From contig OZ005648.1 of assembly GCA_963930645.1 (NCBI GenBank), positions 155,209,035-155,273,034 of the forward strand: a stretch of DNA of 64,000 nt. The letters are read 5' to 3'. This DNA is from Salticus scenicus (lineage: Eukaryota; Arthropoda; Arachnida; Araneae; Salticidae). This document shows, one piece after another, positions 42,532-54,570 of the stretch (position 1 is the first letter of the stretch; each line of letters begins with the position of its first letter). The notes under the pieces were generated by a model, which searched no databases, was not told the DNA's origin, and worked only from the letters and a program-made list of their open reading frames with translations. The translations under genes and the position numbers were made by a program.

Positions 42532-45508
42532 ATAGAAAGTTTTAAACTCTTATTTAAAAAAAAAAAAAAAAGAAAAACTTTTATGGTTGATATAAATTTC
42601 ATGAATGTCGTAATCTGAAATTTAAATCACAAAATTTAATAAAACGTTAATTTCACATAAATTGATCCTGATTAAAATGTTAAGTACATTTGCATCTATG
42701 TTGCATGTTTTTTCGATATGCTTGATATAGCTATATACGCATGCGACTGCACAAAAATTAATATTTACGATTATTATACTAAACTTTAGTTACTGAATTT
42801 TAAAGCATATTGTCAACGAATGGAGGTCCTGTGTCATGTTTTTCCCAATATTTTCCGTAACTTATATTATAGCCAAAGCGAATATAAGATAAGTGACATA
42901 ACATAACACTAAATAAAATATACAAATATCACATGGCCTCAATCAAATACATTAAAAATAAGAACATTTTTAATTATGAGATACAAAAAAAAAAATAATT
43001 AAAATATGCATATAAAAATATATAAGTAAAACTTTTCTAAACTCGCCCAAATTTCATCATTAGTATTATAACAACATCTCTGCTAAATAAAATGTTTGGC
43101 TACAGCAGCACCAACTATTTGAAGTAATTAGGCAACAAAATACAACCAACGGTTATTTACATGTAGACCAAAATGACAAAATATTTAACCAAACAACATT
43201 TACATTAGCTTAAATAAATCTTAAAGTCCTTTATTATATGTAATCACTTATCAAAGTAATAATGACATACTCATTTATTCTACAATATTTCTGGTATGAA
43301 ACAAATTATTATACTATATGATGCTTGCCACACCAAATGGCTGATAATCAGCCAGAGCCAGATACATTCTCCATAGACACTACACTGCTTATTTTGTACA
43401 TGCTTTGATCATAGCCTAACCTCTATGGCATAGAATCACACCAAATTTGCCAGGTTAAACTATAGATAAAGAAGAAATTACGCTGGTCTAATTTGCATTT
43501 GAATTAAATGGTTGGCAAGAGACATTGTATGTTACAATTTTTTAAAATCACACAATCAACTGATTGGGAAGAATTGTATGTTACATTTTTGTAATGAACT
43601 TTAAAGCAGTTTCCCAATTATTTTTTGATAGGTGAGGATCAAATTTATATCATATATTCTCAAGAGAGAAATTACCTCGACTGTTAACTTAAAATGCATT
43701 ACGATAATTACCTGCAAAAATTTTGTAGTGACTGTGACAGTATACACTAACCTATTTTTCAACCTCTATTTAAGATGAGATGAGTGGGTTTTAATGTCGT
43801 AGTATAGATTTACTGTTGGCAGTTGGTACCTGTCTGGGATACACCCCTAGGTGGAGTCTAGGCTCTGGCTTTGAGATAAATTTAAATAAAAATGTCAATA
43901 ACGTAATACAAGAAATTATCACTAAAAAATAAGTCAATTACCTTAACATTATATATGAAGCTTAGTTTCAAATTAAATTAAATTAATTTTGTAAACTTCT
44001 TTAGGCGCATTTAGGCTTCTTAAATAATCATTTCCTAAAAGTGCTTTATATTTAGCATCTCGTATATTTGTGCAACAAGACCCAAGACCAGACTTTTTTT
44101 TTTTTTTTTTTTTAATAAAAAGAAACCTTTTTATTTACATATGAATAATTACTAAAATTGAAATAAAACATTATTAAAAATTAAACTAGCAAATTAAACT
44201 TGGAATAAAATTGTCATCATATTTAAACATATCTTTTATATAGTTAGTAGTAATTAATAGTTTATGGTACAGCAGAGAATGTTTTACAGTTTTATAAACA
44301 TTTTACTTATTTATTAATAGGCAAATGTAGTAAATGCACTCCTTTCCTTAAACAATTTATCTAAAAGTGTAAAGTAACTGTAGTAACAATTATTGAAGTG
44401 AAAATTTCTTCACATGCACTGCGCATATTTATTCTTTTATAATGAATTCATTTAATCCTTTGCTAATAATAGACAACAAGTAATTCTATGCCTCAACCTA
44501 ACCCTTTCCACTCTCTGATGTTTTTACTTGATTTCTTTAAGAGTAACTTTTCTCTTTTTTAAATCTCATTAGTGATTTAGAATTTTCAAGGTAGTTCTGC
44601 ACTAGAAATTAAAGGATCATTCCAAAAAATTTCAAAACTGAGCTCCTTATGAAGTTAGAGCTTCTAAACTTTCGCAACCCTGAACTACCAGTTTTAGCCA
44701 AATTTGTTGTCATTAGTAACCAAATTTGACAGAAATAGTCGTGGCTCAAACAGACATGGTACAAGCTTACAGAAAAAAAAGCTGAACTTTTTACGACCCC
44801 TCCCCCCCCCCTCTCAAAAGTGGTATCAGGCAACTGACACAATATAAATTTTTCAATAATAAAAATAATGTTAAATCTGATTGCATACATGTTCACACAA
44901 TAAACAAAATCAGAACAATAAATCTTACATTGAATATCATATTAATTATAATTAAAATAGTTGTAAGTGTTTAAAAAACAGACAAACTTATTACATATAC
45001 TTGAAAATAAGTTTATTCTATAGAAACATTGTTTGCTGGAGCAACTGATTAACAAAATAATGTAGTTCAAGTTCCTTAGGAAAATGCAATTGAAGCGCTA
45101 TTTCTTTTTCATTTTCTCCAAGTTTGAATTTGACATTTCTTGAAAGCCAATCACATAGAAATTGCTAATAATATATTGCACAAATTCAGGCTAAGTCCCC
45201 CCCCCACACACACACATATCCAAAAAGTTTTAATGCGGATTTGCATTGATCCCAAGAATAATAATTTTCAAGCTTAAAAACACTGAATTCAGCCTTAAGG
45301 CTGAAAAATAACATGTCTGCTCAAAGAATCAACAAATCCTTTCTCAATTTAAAACATTCTTATTTTTTTTAGTATATCATCGCTTGTCACTAATTTTCAG
45401 GAGGCCATGGACAATTGAGAGAATTCTATTGAATTCTCAGCTGTGCATTTTTCAATGAAAGATTCTGCAATAAGCTGTAAAATACTATTCCTACACAAGT
45501 GATTGATA
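42532..45508. other. 3' flank of the kinase gene, no further gene seen
   Basis: AT-rich with A and T homopolymers (42555, 44095). AATAAA at 42638-42643 could end the kinase transcript. A GC-richer patch at 44610-44890, with a C-run, has an incidental 95-codon frame on the minus strand. Confidence 0.5.
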
Positions 45509-46748
45509 GGGGAAGGTCGGGTAGTATCAGACAAGCGTCTTTCCTAATATTTGCTGCAGATGGTAGCACTTGTTAAAACACCTGCGTTTTGGGTGAAGGA
45601 AGAAAGCTGAGATGCCACTATATTTACAGAAGCGGCAGTGTTTTTGAACTGTGGCAGAAAATTTAAATTTTTCATCAGTGCTTTGGGTTAACGAAGATAA
45701 CTTTGGATTGTCATAGCTTGTCCGAAAGTGAGAATAAATTGTTTTATTGAGCATTGTTGTAAACAGCATTAGTTTTCCTTTAAGTTGCGGGCCGTAAATC
45801 TCCTTAAGCTTACTAATACGTATGTGGTAACCGATGTTTCATTGACGTTTGGGTTGTGTCGGACACAGTTGAAGGTTAATAAGAATTATATTCTCAAGGA
45901 ATTCTTTTGTTTTACAGTACAATATGGGTAAACTACATCAGAAATGGGAGGAAAATAATATGAAAAAAGCGTTAGAACGAAGGAAATGAGAATTAGAGAA
46001 GCGAGTGAAAATATTCTGTTCCCAAAGGCATACTAGGAGATAAAGTTATGCAAAAGGTAAAAGAAGTAGAAATAAAACCATGTTAGGGAAACGTTAATTT
46101 TTTTCCAAGAACATTCAGTGATGAACAGGAGATGGTATTATACCATCATATTAAAAGCTTGGACAGCAATCTCATACCCCTAAATAAGGAAGAGTTTTTG
46201 AAACTAGTCTATCAAATGCAGAAAAAAAATGAAAATAAAACACCAATTCAATAAAACAAAACAAAAGGTCGGGAAAGACTTCTATTATGATTTTATGAAA
46301 AGACATAAAGACCTGCGATTAAGGAGTGCTGAATCTAGTAGCTTGCAGAGGGCAGCAGGCTTCAGTAAGGAGCAAGTGGATAAATTTTTTGAGAAATTAA
46401 GTTAGTTTTACGATCTGTAATTTGTACTTTTATAAATTTCTCAAAAGTAACTCTGTCTAATAATAAAAAGTTGTTTGTGTATCCAAAAGTAATCATCTTC
46501 TTGCATATTTTCTACATGTCCGATACAACCCTCCATAAATAAAATGGATAAAAAATGTAATGTCTATAAAAAGTGTAAAAAAAATGATTGAAATTTTTAT
46601 CATTAAAAAAAAAAAAAAAATGTGTTTTACAAGGTATTTTTATAAAACCATAAAGTTTTGTACGAAATGTACTCTAGTCCAATTGAGATGTAAAAATATT
46701 TTATAATAGAGGAGAAGCTTAAGCATCTGATACTACCCGACCTTCCCC
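45509..46748 (+). mobile_element. Pogo-like transposon, internally deleted (1,240 bp)
   Basis: Ends GGGGAAGGTCGGGTAGTATC and its complement are flanked by TA (45507-45508 and 46749-46750). It contains only the DNA-binding part of a pogo/CENP-B-type transposase. The first five bases match the outer ends of 37631-40137 and 58689-60364, while the inner half differs. Confidence 0.85.
45924..46405 (+). pseudogene. Pogo-type transposase DNA-binding region, broken
   Basis: ATG at 45924 opens MGKLHQKWEENNMKKALERR then a stop. Further on, in shifting frames, come SDEQEMVLYHHIKSL with LNKEEFLKLVYQM, and GKDFYYDFMKRHKDLRLR followed by SLQRAAGFSKEQVDKFFEKL. The latter is the classic CENP-B-type helix-turn-helix that binds transposon ends. 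Several stops and frameshifts interrupt it. The DDE catalytic domain is absent, lost in the internal deletion. Confidence 0.8.
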
Positions 46749-46750
46749 TA

Positions 46751-47590
46751 TTTATTCTCGAAGGTGTATATAATTTTATTATCATAACATTTGTGGTTCA
46801 AGTAATAGTTTTATTGGCTTGTTTTGGAAATATTCGTATACTGGAACATGTCTGCTTATTTATGAACTACTTACTGTGGCACACAAAAATGTCAACATTT
46901 TCATAACAAAATGTATATTTAAATGGGTTTATAAGGAAATCATATGTTGTCCACATCAGATTTTCCTTTTTTTCATTTACATATATGTGAGCTAATAACA
47001 AATCGTTGATTATGTGTTTTTGAGATTCCTGTGCTTGTCAAATTATTCTATACTTCCATTCATTTTTCTGTGATTAAACAAAAGCAATGTTCATGGGTTT
47101 TATTGATTAATGTATTAATTAATTTTGTGTTTTCCTAAATTCCCATACAAGAAATTAATTTTATACTTTCCGAATTTCAGAAATATTTTCTCTTTGTGTT
47201 ATGATTTAGTTACAATCTCTATAGGCAGCACATCAAATAATATTAAGCAACAAGCAGCATTGGTGAAACGAGCAATAATTATTCAATAATTTTAACATAT
47301 CATATTGAAAAGTTAATACTTTTTTCCATCAAAAATGACAATATTATATTGTACTTGCCACTTCTATTAATTTTTAAAAAGGTGCTACACTAAAGCAATA
47401 TTTAAATTAGAAAAATAATTATATGGATTTAAACAAAATAAATTAAATTAAGTATGTTTAATATGCACAAAGTAATTCATAGTAAATGTTTCCCTTCCAT
47501 ATTCTTTTAATCATGTGAATTATTATTATTATTACCTTTTTTTTTTTTTTTTTTTGTCAGCATGATTTTAAGCATATTATAAATGACAAC
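46751..47590. other. Interval without recognised features
   Basis: AT-rich sequence with a T-run near 47536. No gene or repeat structure was recognised. Confidence 0.5.
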
Positions 47591-47649
47591 TACAGAGGGT
47601 GTTCGCACATTTTTTAGACGATTTTGATGGAGTGTACTGAAAAAATTAC

Positions 47650-48600
47650 ACTCATATTTCCTGTTTTAAATGTTCAATTTGATAGCCATTGTTCTTAACT
47701 ATCATTCTACATCGTTATTTCCATGATAATAATGCTTTTTGTAATATCAGAAGAGGTATTTTATTCTACTCCTCTCAAACGGCTTTCCAAAGTCCATAAA
47801 GCGTTGTAGGTCGGCGTTTGGACAATGCAGATTTTAAGAGTCCAAAAGCACAAAAATCCATTGGTGATACATCAGGAGATTTAGCAGGAATATCAGTCAA
47901 GGGTATGGTTTTAATTCTCGTTTCTTGTTAAATTTTTTCTAGAAAAGCAATTGCGAATTGTGATGTGTGGCTGCTTGCTTTGTCTTGATGCAGTTCAACA
48001 GATTGATGGTATTGTGAATAAAGATCTGGAATTTCATATTTAAAAATTGGAGTTAAAATATGTTCTTGATAGTATTTAGAGTTGATTTTGACATTTTTGT
48101 CAACTTTCTTTTACTTTTATCTTGCCTTCGTATGAAAAAACATAAATCCTTTAGAAAAACTTTCTTTTGATTCTTTGAACCATGTAGCAATTTTTTTCCC
48201 TCCTCTTTTATGATAATAAATTGATCTTTTTTTTGTTACAATCTCTTAAGACCCAAACTTCATCTATTGTTACGACATTTTTCCCTTTTTCTTCTGATAA
48301 ATGTTTTTCCTAAAGAGTTCTGCAGCATGTTATACATTCATAAATATGACACTGAGAAAGACTATGAACATTATATTTTTTGGCCTTTTTAAGATTCAAG
48401 TCAGAGTTAACAATTTCATTTACAGTTGAAACTGAGCAGCTTCATGTTTTTGCAACATACCTTTGACGTGGAGGGTTTTCTTTCAGCATCAAAGATTTTC
48501 ACCTTTGTAATATTAGAAGAACTGCATTTTTTCTTTGGATAAGCATTTGGAAGAATTTTCCCATCAGATAGCAGACTATGACAATTTTTACACCAAAACT
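47650..48600 (-). pseudogene. mariner/Tc1-type transposase, decayed
   Basis: On the minus strand the three catalytic blocks can be found: VVTIDEVWV (first Asp), VELHQDKASSHTSQFAIAF (second Asp) and AKSPDVSPMDFCAFGLLK (third Asp). About 36 residues separate the last two, longer than the 34 of classical mariner. The C-terminal part (RRPTTLYGLWKAV) follows. Stops and frameshifts occur throughout. The N-terminal region is cut by the inserted palindrome. Confidence 0.75.
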
Positions 48601-48670
48601 AAATTCAAAAGTGGTGTACAATCAATATATAGATTTTAAAACTTCTTTACACACCATAAATTTTAAGCCA

Positions 48671-48714
48671 GCACGACCGGTTTCGAAAGGACGTAGCCTT
48701 TCTTCATCAGGTGC
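48671..48714 (-). ncRNA. Hammerhead-like ribozyme motif (best formed)
   Basis: CUGAUGA (complement of 48704-48710), one extra A, stem II GAAAGG/CCUUUC with a CUACGU loop, GAAA, mini-stem CCGG, then UC at the predicted cut (between 48675 and 48674). Stem I pairs GCAC with GUGC. UC is a canonical cleavage-site pair. All invariant core bases are present. Confidence 0.75.
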
Positions 48715-48861
48715 AAAAAAACACGTGCTACTGCCTTGGAGGCAGTAGCACATGTTTTTTTGCACCTGATGATGAAAGACTATGTCCGTGTGCTACTGCC
48801 TTGGAGGCAAAAGCAAGACAGTCTTGCTTTTACCTCCAAGGCAGTAGCACATGTTTTTTTT

Positions 48862-48905
48862 GCATCTGATGAAGAAAGGCTACGTCCTTTCGAAACCGGT
48901 TGCGC
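48862..48905 (+). ncRNA. Hammerhead-like ribozyme motif, mirror copy
   Basis: Same stem II and core as 48671-48714, on the plus strand (CUGAUGA at 48866-48872, GAAA at 48892-48895). The cut site is UU and stem I (GCAU/GCGC) has a mismatch and a wobble, so it should be weaker than its partner. Confidence 0.6.
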
Positions 48906-49935
48906 TGGCTTAAAATTTATGGTGTGTAAAGAAGTTTTAAAATCTATATATGACAATTTTTTCCTTTCTTATTTATAATATTTCCTATTGTGACTTTAGA
49001 TATCTAAGAAACATGGCTTTTACAATGTTTCTGAATTACTGTATATGAAAAACCCTCTTTGGAAAGAGCGGAAACATATCTTTCCATCTATTGCCTTTTT
49101 AAAAGCGTCATGGAAACAAAATTCTAATCAATTTTTGCATGTAAACAAAAATTCTAAATATCAGATGATAAATAAAACTTCCAAAATATAACTGTTGTGA
49201 AAATAAAATTTTCCATGCTGACGATTTTTTCTTATGGCGAAATAAAATCATCTAAAGAATGTGCAAACAGCCTCTGTATATACTTAATTCTGCTACAAAT
49301 AATTTAATGAACATTTTGAGAGAATAGATTTGCAAAATTATTACATCAATAATTATAATTAAAATTTGTTAATCTTTTACAGGATACTAAATCAAGTTTT
49401 CCTAGTATAATTTTGATTGCTGTGTAATGAAATGAAATGCAGTTTTGAATTTACATAAATGCATGGAATGAAAATACAGAATCTGTGAAAGTATCAAGAA
49501 ATCACTAATTTATGCTATTTTGAAATTTTGACTTAATACAATTTTATCAAATGTATATTTATAAATTTTAGTTTTTCTATAAGTTAATAAGTTAATGTCT
49601 TTTCAGATTATAAAATCAGCAAGTACAAAAAGATTTAAGAAGATTTAACACATATTAGTAAAATCAACTAACTGATCCTTAACTGAATAAGGTTTAATTT
49701 ATTTAATTAAAATGAATCTGTCCATTGTAAAGATTAAATCAAAATTATATGCAACTAATTGTTAATACAAATGTAATAATACTTTTTAAAATGTTAAGGG
49801 AAAAATATTGAAATTTTGATGACAATTCTACTATCCTGTTTCTGACTAAACTTTGTTTAATAAAAATTGAAATTAATGAAATTGAAACATTGTTTAAATC
49901 AATACTGGTCTTGATTTATTTAATAAAACTACATA

Positions 49936-51536
49936 CAGTGCGTTGCATGAATATAAACGCACCTTTTCGAATAACCACAAATAGATTTTTTAAATTTTAA
50001 AAGAAGGAATGTGACTTACAGTTATTGCATATGACTAACAACTGAAAAAGGTGCTTTGAGCACGATGTTTAGGCTCATGCAAACTTATGTAAATGAGTGT
50101 TTAAGCATTTTCTTCTTTTTCACTGTTTTTCGTTTGTTGCGCGAAATTAAACGCACTCTGTATTTTGCGTTTAAAATTTAACAGAGCCACCAAAATTAAA
50201 TTAAAACACAGATAGTCGTGTTGCTAAAGTTCTCTAAAAACAGTTTTAATGCTTTAGAGCAAAATTTATGGAGTTTGATCAGGATGGCAAGAGGGAAAAC
50301 TTTGACAGTAGACGAGAGGATAAAAGTCGACTTTATGCGTGGTAAAGGCTTTAGCAATCGTGAAATTGAGCGCCGAATCGGAAGAAGTGAGAGTGCTGTG
50401 CGAAATTATATAAATAAAGAAGCAAATTCTGGGAAAAAAGCTTATAAGAAGCGAACAGGAAAGCTCACCATTCACGACAAGCGTCGAATATGCAACGATG
50501 CAAAGAATAAGAATATTTACTGTGTGAAGATAAAGGCTCAATACCAGCTGGGCGTTCATCGGACAACCGTATGGAGAACTATCAAAGCTGCAACATTCAT
50601 TAAATTTAAGAAAATGAAGGTGAAACCACCCCTCACTCAAAAGAACAAAGATATGCGGTTGGAATGGGCAAGAAAATGGATTCTAGATGGACTAAATTGG
50701 GAAAAAGTCCTCTTCTCAGATGAAAAAAAGTTTAATCTCGATGGTCCGGACGGATTTCATAGCTACTGGTATGATTTGAGAACCGAAGAAATGTACCGTT
50801 CAAAAGGTCAATCTGGAGGTGGGTCTGTCATGGTGTGGACAAACATAGGTTTAAAGAGACTTTCGAATTAGAGCGCGTGGAGAACAATATGAACTCTGTA
50901 GATTATGTCCAGATGCTCATAAGGAACTTCCGCCGTCAAGCAGTCAAGAAAGCTTGGAGAAAGTATATTTTTCAGCAAGTCTGTGCATCTGTACATACAC
51001 CACATATCGTGAAAAAATGGTTCCGTGACAGTAAAATTAAAGTTCTGGATTGGCTCTTAAAAAGCCCCGATTTAAACATAATGGAGAACGTATGGGGTAT
51101 ACTGGTTCGCCATGTTTACGTAAACGGAAGGCAGTTTCACACGAAAAATGAACCAAAATCGGCCATTCTCTTTGTTTGGAAGACAATCAGCTTAGATGAC
51201 CTCATGCCACTACATCAGTCAATGCCAAGGAGTTTACTGGCTGTTCTAGAAGCCCATGATGGCTTTACAAAGTATTAGATGCAGTATTTGTAACTCAGTT
51301 ATTTATTTTTTACATGTGCGTTTATATTCATGCAACATGCATTTTTGTCATAAATTCAATAAAATTATTTTTTTTTAAAACATATTAGTGTTTCATTGTT
51401 TTGACTCGTATTTTCATTTCTTGAATCATACACATACAGTTTGCATCAAGTGTCACCTATTCATAATTTTTTAATACACTTCTATACAATTCTAATTCAT
51501 AAAGCTAAGGTGCGTTTATATTCATGCAACGCACTG
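49936..51536 (+). mobile_element. Tc3-like transposon (1,601 bp)
   Basis: TIRs begin CAGTGCGTTGCATGAATATA with TA on both sides (49934-49935 and 51537-51538). A further copy of the TIR motif occurs near 51315 (gtgcgtttatattcatgcaa), and aaacgcact is repeated near 50150, as in Tc3 where ends carry extra binding sites. One transposase pseudogene lies inside. Confidence 0.9.
50284..51278 (+). pseudogene. Tc3-like transposase, catalytically dead
   Basis: ATG at 50284 starts MARGKTLTVDERIKVDFMRG with a helix-turn-helix (SNREIERRIGRSESAVRNYI), then the first catalytic block FSDEKKFNLDGPDG. A frameshift and a short deletion follow near 50850. The second block reads FQQVCASVHTP, so the catalytic Asp has become Val. 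The third block SPDLNIMENVWGILV keeps its Glu. The C-terminus runs to the stop at 51276-51278. It cannot mobilise itself. Confidence 0.9.
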
Positions 51537-51538
51537 TA

Positions 51539-52284
51539 AGTAGATATTTTATTAGTAGTCTTTGTACGTGTTAAGATTTCTTCTAAAATTGGAATATTGA
51601 AATTCGATATTTTCTTGTTAGTATTATAAATGATTTTTTAAAATTGGTGCAATGGATGAAAGATAGAGGATATCTCTTCACAAGAGATAGACGTTATTAA
51701 TTCCAATTTGTAACAAGAACTTACAATGTTTTTGCCATCAATTATGTATAAAATACGATTTGTAACTTAAATATATAAATAAAAAAATAATATACCACGT
51801 TTTTAAAATAGGCTAAAAGAATTTAAAACAATGTCCTAGCTTCATACAAATTGTCTTGAAAAATTTTTATACTAAAATTCAATAGTTGTAAAATACTTGT
51901 AAGATTTAAAATGACAAATGTGAGTCACATGCAATTGATAACTGATGTATGAATAGTTCACCTGAATTAGTAAAATTCTATTGAACTGCAAATCATTTTT
52001 CTTTTTAAATCTTACAGGTATTTTCACAGCTACTAAAAATTCACAATCAAAAAATTTCAGAACAGTCTGTATGAGGTTTACAAATGCATGGGGATATGAG
52101 AAATCATGTTATACTTTTTAGTGTGTTTTAAAAACATGATATACTTAATTACAATTAAAAACATCTTAAAAAGGAATTTTTTAACTAAATTAATTCAATA
52201 CCTTACTAATCATCCTTTATAACTTGCACACATATATATTTCAGACACAACATGTCCATCCTTAGTGCCGAGTGACTGTATTCT
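51539..52284. other. Interval without recognised features
   Basis: AT-rich; no coding frame or repeat structure was recognised. Confidence 0.5.
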
Positions 52285-52800
52285 TCAAAGTTGATCTTTC
52301 TTCACTTTCGTTGTTCTTTTCGCTTCTTTTCTTTGTTCCATAGCTTGTTGCCACACAGCAGGAATTATGCTATGCTCTCGGTCATTAACGGAGCTGGGGT
52401 TAGTAATAATTTCGATGGCCTTATGTTTTAAAGCATAGTGGTGGTTATTGTAAGGGGCTATTTTACGAATATTAATAGAATTTATATTAATGGGATTAGA
52501 ATTGTTGGTGGTGGATAAAGCAGTGGTTAGTTTTTTATATTTTAAATCTGCATTATGTTCTTTTTCCCGATCTTTTATTTTGTGTTTCGTCATTCCGATA
52601 TAACAGGCCCTATTACCCTTTTCGTGCTCAAAGTTTATTTTATAAACGCCAGCGGTTGATTTATACTAATATGATCTTTTTCATTGTGGATATGTTGAAA
52701 TATGTTTTTATTTGGTTTGATTGGTATATTGATGTTTAATTTTTTAGCTTCGTTTTTTATTTTGATACTTGCGCCGTTACAAAAACAGATCTTTTTGTAA
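52285..52800 (-). pseudogene. Third Penelope-like fragment with GIY-YIG domain
   Basis: The minus strand reads KLNINIPIKPNKNIFQHIHN and EKDHISIN, a frameshift near 52655, then STAGVYKINFEHE and ACYIGMTKHKIKDREKEHN, the GIY-YIG signature, ending at a stop at 52285. The final segment includes SVNDREHSIIPAVWQQA, which corresponds to the 'AAxLPxxW' end in the other Penelope copies. Its sequence differs enough to be a separate subfamily. No ribozyme motif was seen beside it. Confidence 0.75.
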
Positions 52801-52807
52801 ATTTTTT

Positions 52808-53270
52808 AGACTTTTGAAATGTGGATTTTATACTTATGTATACCCTTTAATAATCATTGCAGTACAAAACTATTTATATCAAATTCACTGTCTTGAAGAG
52901 ACGTTTCCAGGGATGTATCACAAGACATACTTTCATATTTGAAATTTTAAAGTTGCCCTTCCTAACGGCAATATTACTACTACCCCCTTGACCGGGCACA
53001 AACATTTTTGGGCAAAGTATGTCTTGTGATACATCCCTGGAAACATTTCTTCAAGACAATGAATTTGATATAAACAGTTTTGTCCTGCAATGATTATTAA
53101 AGGGGATACATAAATAAGCATAAAATTCACATTTCGAAAGTCTAAAAACTTATGTATCTCCCTTAATAATCATCGTAGGGCAAAATTATTTATTTCAAAT
53201 TCATTGTTTTGAAGAGACGTTTATTGGAATGTATCACAAGACATCCCTTCCTACTAGAAATTTTAAACTC
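52808..53270. repeat. Three related 130 bp segments, orientation + - +
   Basis: 52808-52938 is repeated inverted at 53011-53143 and again direct at about 53140-53265. Landmarks are 'gggatgtatcacaagacat' and 'ttaataatcat'. The first pair forms a hairpin around a 70 bp spacer. It could be a foldback element with a partial third copy. Confidence 0.8.
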
Positions 53271-53771
53271 CCCCAATGCTCAAACTTTTTTCACCAATAG
53301 AGGTCCCTCTCGAATTCACTGAACAAGTGTTTCGCCATTTTTCACAATTCCGACTCATTTTCAAGTTAGGAAGGAGGGGGGGGGGGAGACTTTTGGAACA
53401 CCCTGTATATTTAAAAAATTTTAATACTCACCTGATGTGCTGAATATCAGTGAGTATTAAGAATTGCATTGTAAATTGAATCGAGTTTATTAATTGATTT
53501 TTCCCTTGTGTTTTCACAAGCAAAACAAGTTCTAAGCTTTTCAATAAAGTCCATTGCATCTTTAAAAGAAGATGGAATAACTTCTTCACATTTTACAAAA
53601 TCATCACTTAAATTAGCAGCTGACAACTTGTTTTCAATTAGTTCACCGACTGTATATAATTACTAAGTCATGATATGAATATCAGAGTTCACATACTCAT
53701 CAAAGTTAATAATTAGAACAGAAAAATAATGATTGGTCATGAAATTTTGGGAATTTTAGAAATGTGGAAAA

Positions 53772-53974
53772 CAGTGGCGGCTCGTGAACCGAAAATAGGT
53801 GAAGAGCTCAAAAATAATATTTAAGTATTTTCAATGCATGATTTTTATTAAGCATGGTCTTGGCTAAAATTAACTAAAAATACTTATTTAAACATAAATT
53901 TATATTCTATAAATAAATACAGTGTAAAATACAGCGTACCTCTTCACCTATTTTCGGTGCACGAACTGCCACTG
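53772..53974. mobile_element. hAT MITE, 203 bp, perfect 8 bp duplication
   Basis: The ends are CAGTGGCGGCTCGTGAACCG and GGTGCACGAACTGCCACTG, a near-perfect inverted pair of about 35 bp. The octamer GTGGAAAA flanks both sides (53764-53771 and 53975-53982). CAG ends with an 8 bp duplication are diagnostic of hAT. Confidence 0.9.
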
Positions 53975-53989
53975 GTGGAAAAGACATAT

Positions 53990-54377
53990 AACTGATATTG
54001 AGTGGCATATAAACGAAGAATTTTTGCATTACAATTTATATGAATGAATAAAGACTTCACTGAAAAGACGTATAAAATGATGTTTTACGGTATATATGTA
54101 TTACAATTTTATCTGGACATACATTGTTAAAAATTTTAATGATAAAATAATAATAATAATAATAAAAAGATTATACCAGGTTTTGGTTAGATATTTATTA
54201 ACAAGAAATTTAAAATACATTGATGACTTTCACTTGTATTTTTTAAGTTTAATCTATTTACATTCTAGGAGATAAACACATCTTGTTTCAAAGGAACAAT
54301 CAATTATTGAAACATTCAGTTTAAATAAACTAAACTATTGGCATAAATTTAAAGAAAAAAAGTATTATAAAAAAGCC

Positions 54378-54408
<31 letters not shown>

Positions 54409-54423
54409 GATAAAGTATAAAAT
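53990..54423. other. Downstream flank of the SMYD5-type gene
   Basis: AT-rich, with a long A-run at about 54385-54410. No gene seen. Confidence 0.5.
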
Positions 54424-54429
54424 TTTATT
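54424..54429 (-). promoter_or_regulatory. Candidate polyadenylation signal of the SMYD5-type gene
   Basis: AATAAA on the minus strand, about 140 bases after the stop codon at 54571-54573 and followed by a T-rich stretch. The position fits a 3' untranslated end. Confidence 0.5.
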
Positions 54430-54570
54430 CATAAAAATATATTACTTGAGAGCACAAACTGTTATAAATAAAATCTAAAATAAAAAGATGAACAATGTTC
54501 AAAAAATAGTGTTTCTTTCACTGTGCAGAGACATAAATGAGAAAATTATTGCAAGTTTTTAAATATATTG

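Larger units (their letters stand above)
48626..48950. mobile_element. Palindromic Penelope-type terminal repeat pair with hammerheads
   Basis: The outer arms (about 48626-48710 and 48866-48950) are inverted copies, each ending in a hammerhead-like motif. Between them is a nested hairpin (GTGCTACTGCC/GGCAGTAGCAC) and a second inverted block (tgccttggaggca-rich). The unit interrupts the mariner-like element. No protein frame remains, so assignment to Penelope-like elements rests on the ribozyme and the inverted-end layout. Confidence 0.65.
47593..49276 (-). mobile_element. mariner-like element (1,684 bp) broken by a hammerhead palindrome
   Basis: TIRs of about 30 bp read CAGAGGGTGTTCGCACATTT on the left and the complement of CAGAGGCTGTTTGCACATTC on the right. 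TA flanks both (47591-47592 and 49277-49278). The minus strand carries a decayed transposase. A palindromic hammerhead-bearing unit (48626-48950) has inserted into it. Confidence 0.85.

Noticed and set aside
48764..48790. Extra CTGATGA motif on the plus strand
   Set aside because: No stem II partner or GAAA follows, so it is a truncated copy and not a ribozyme.
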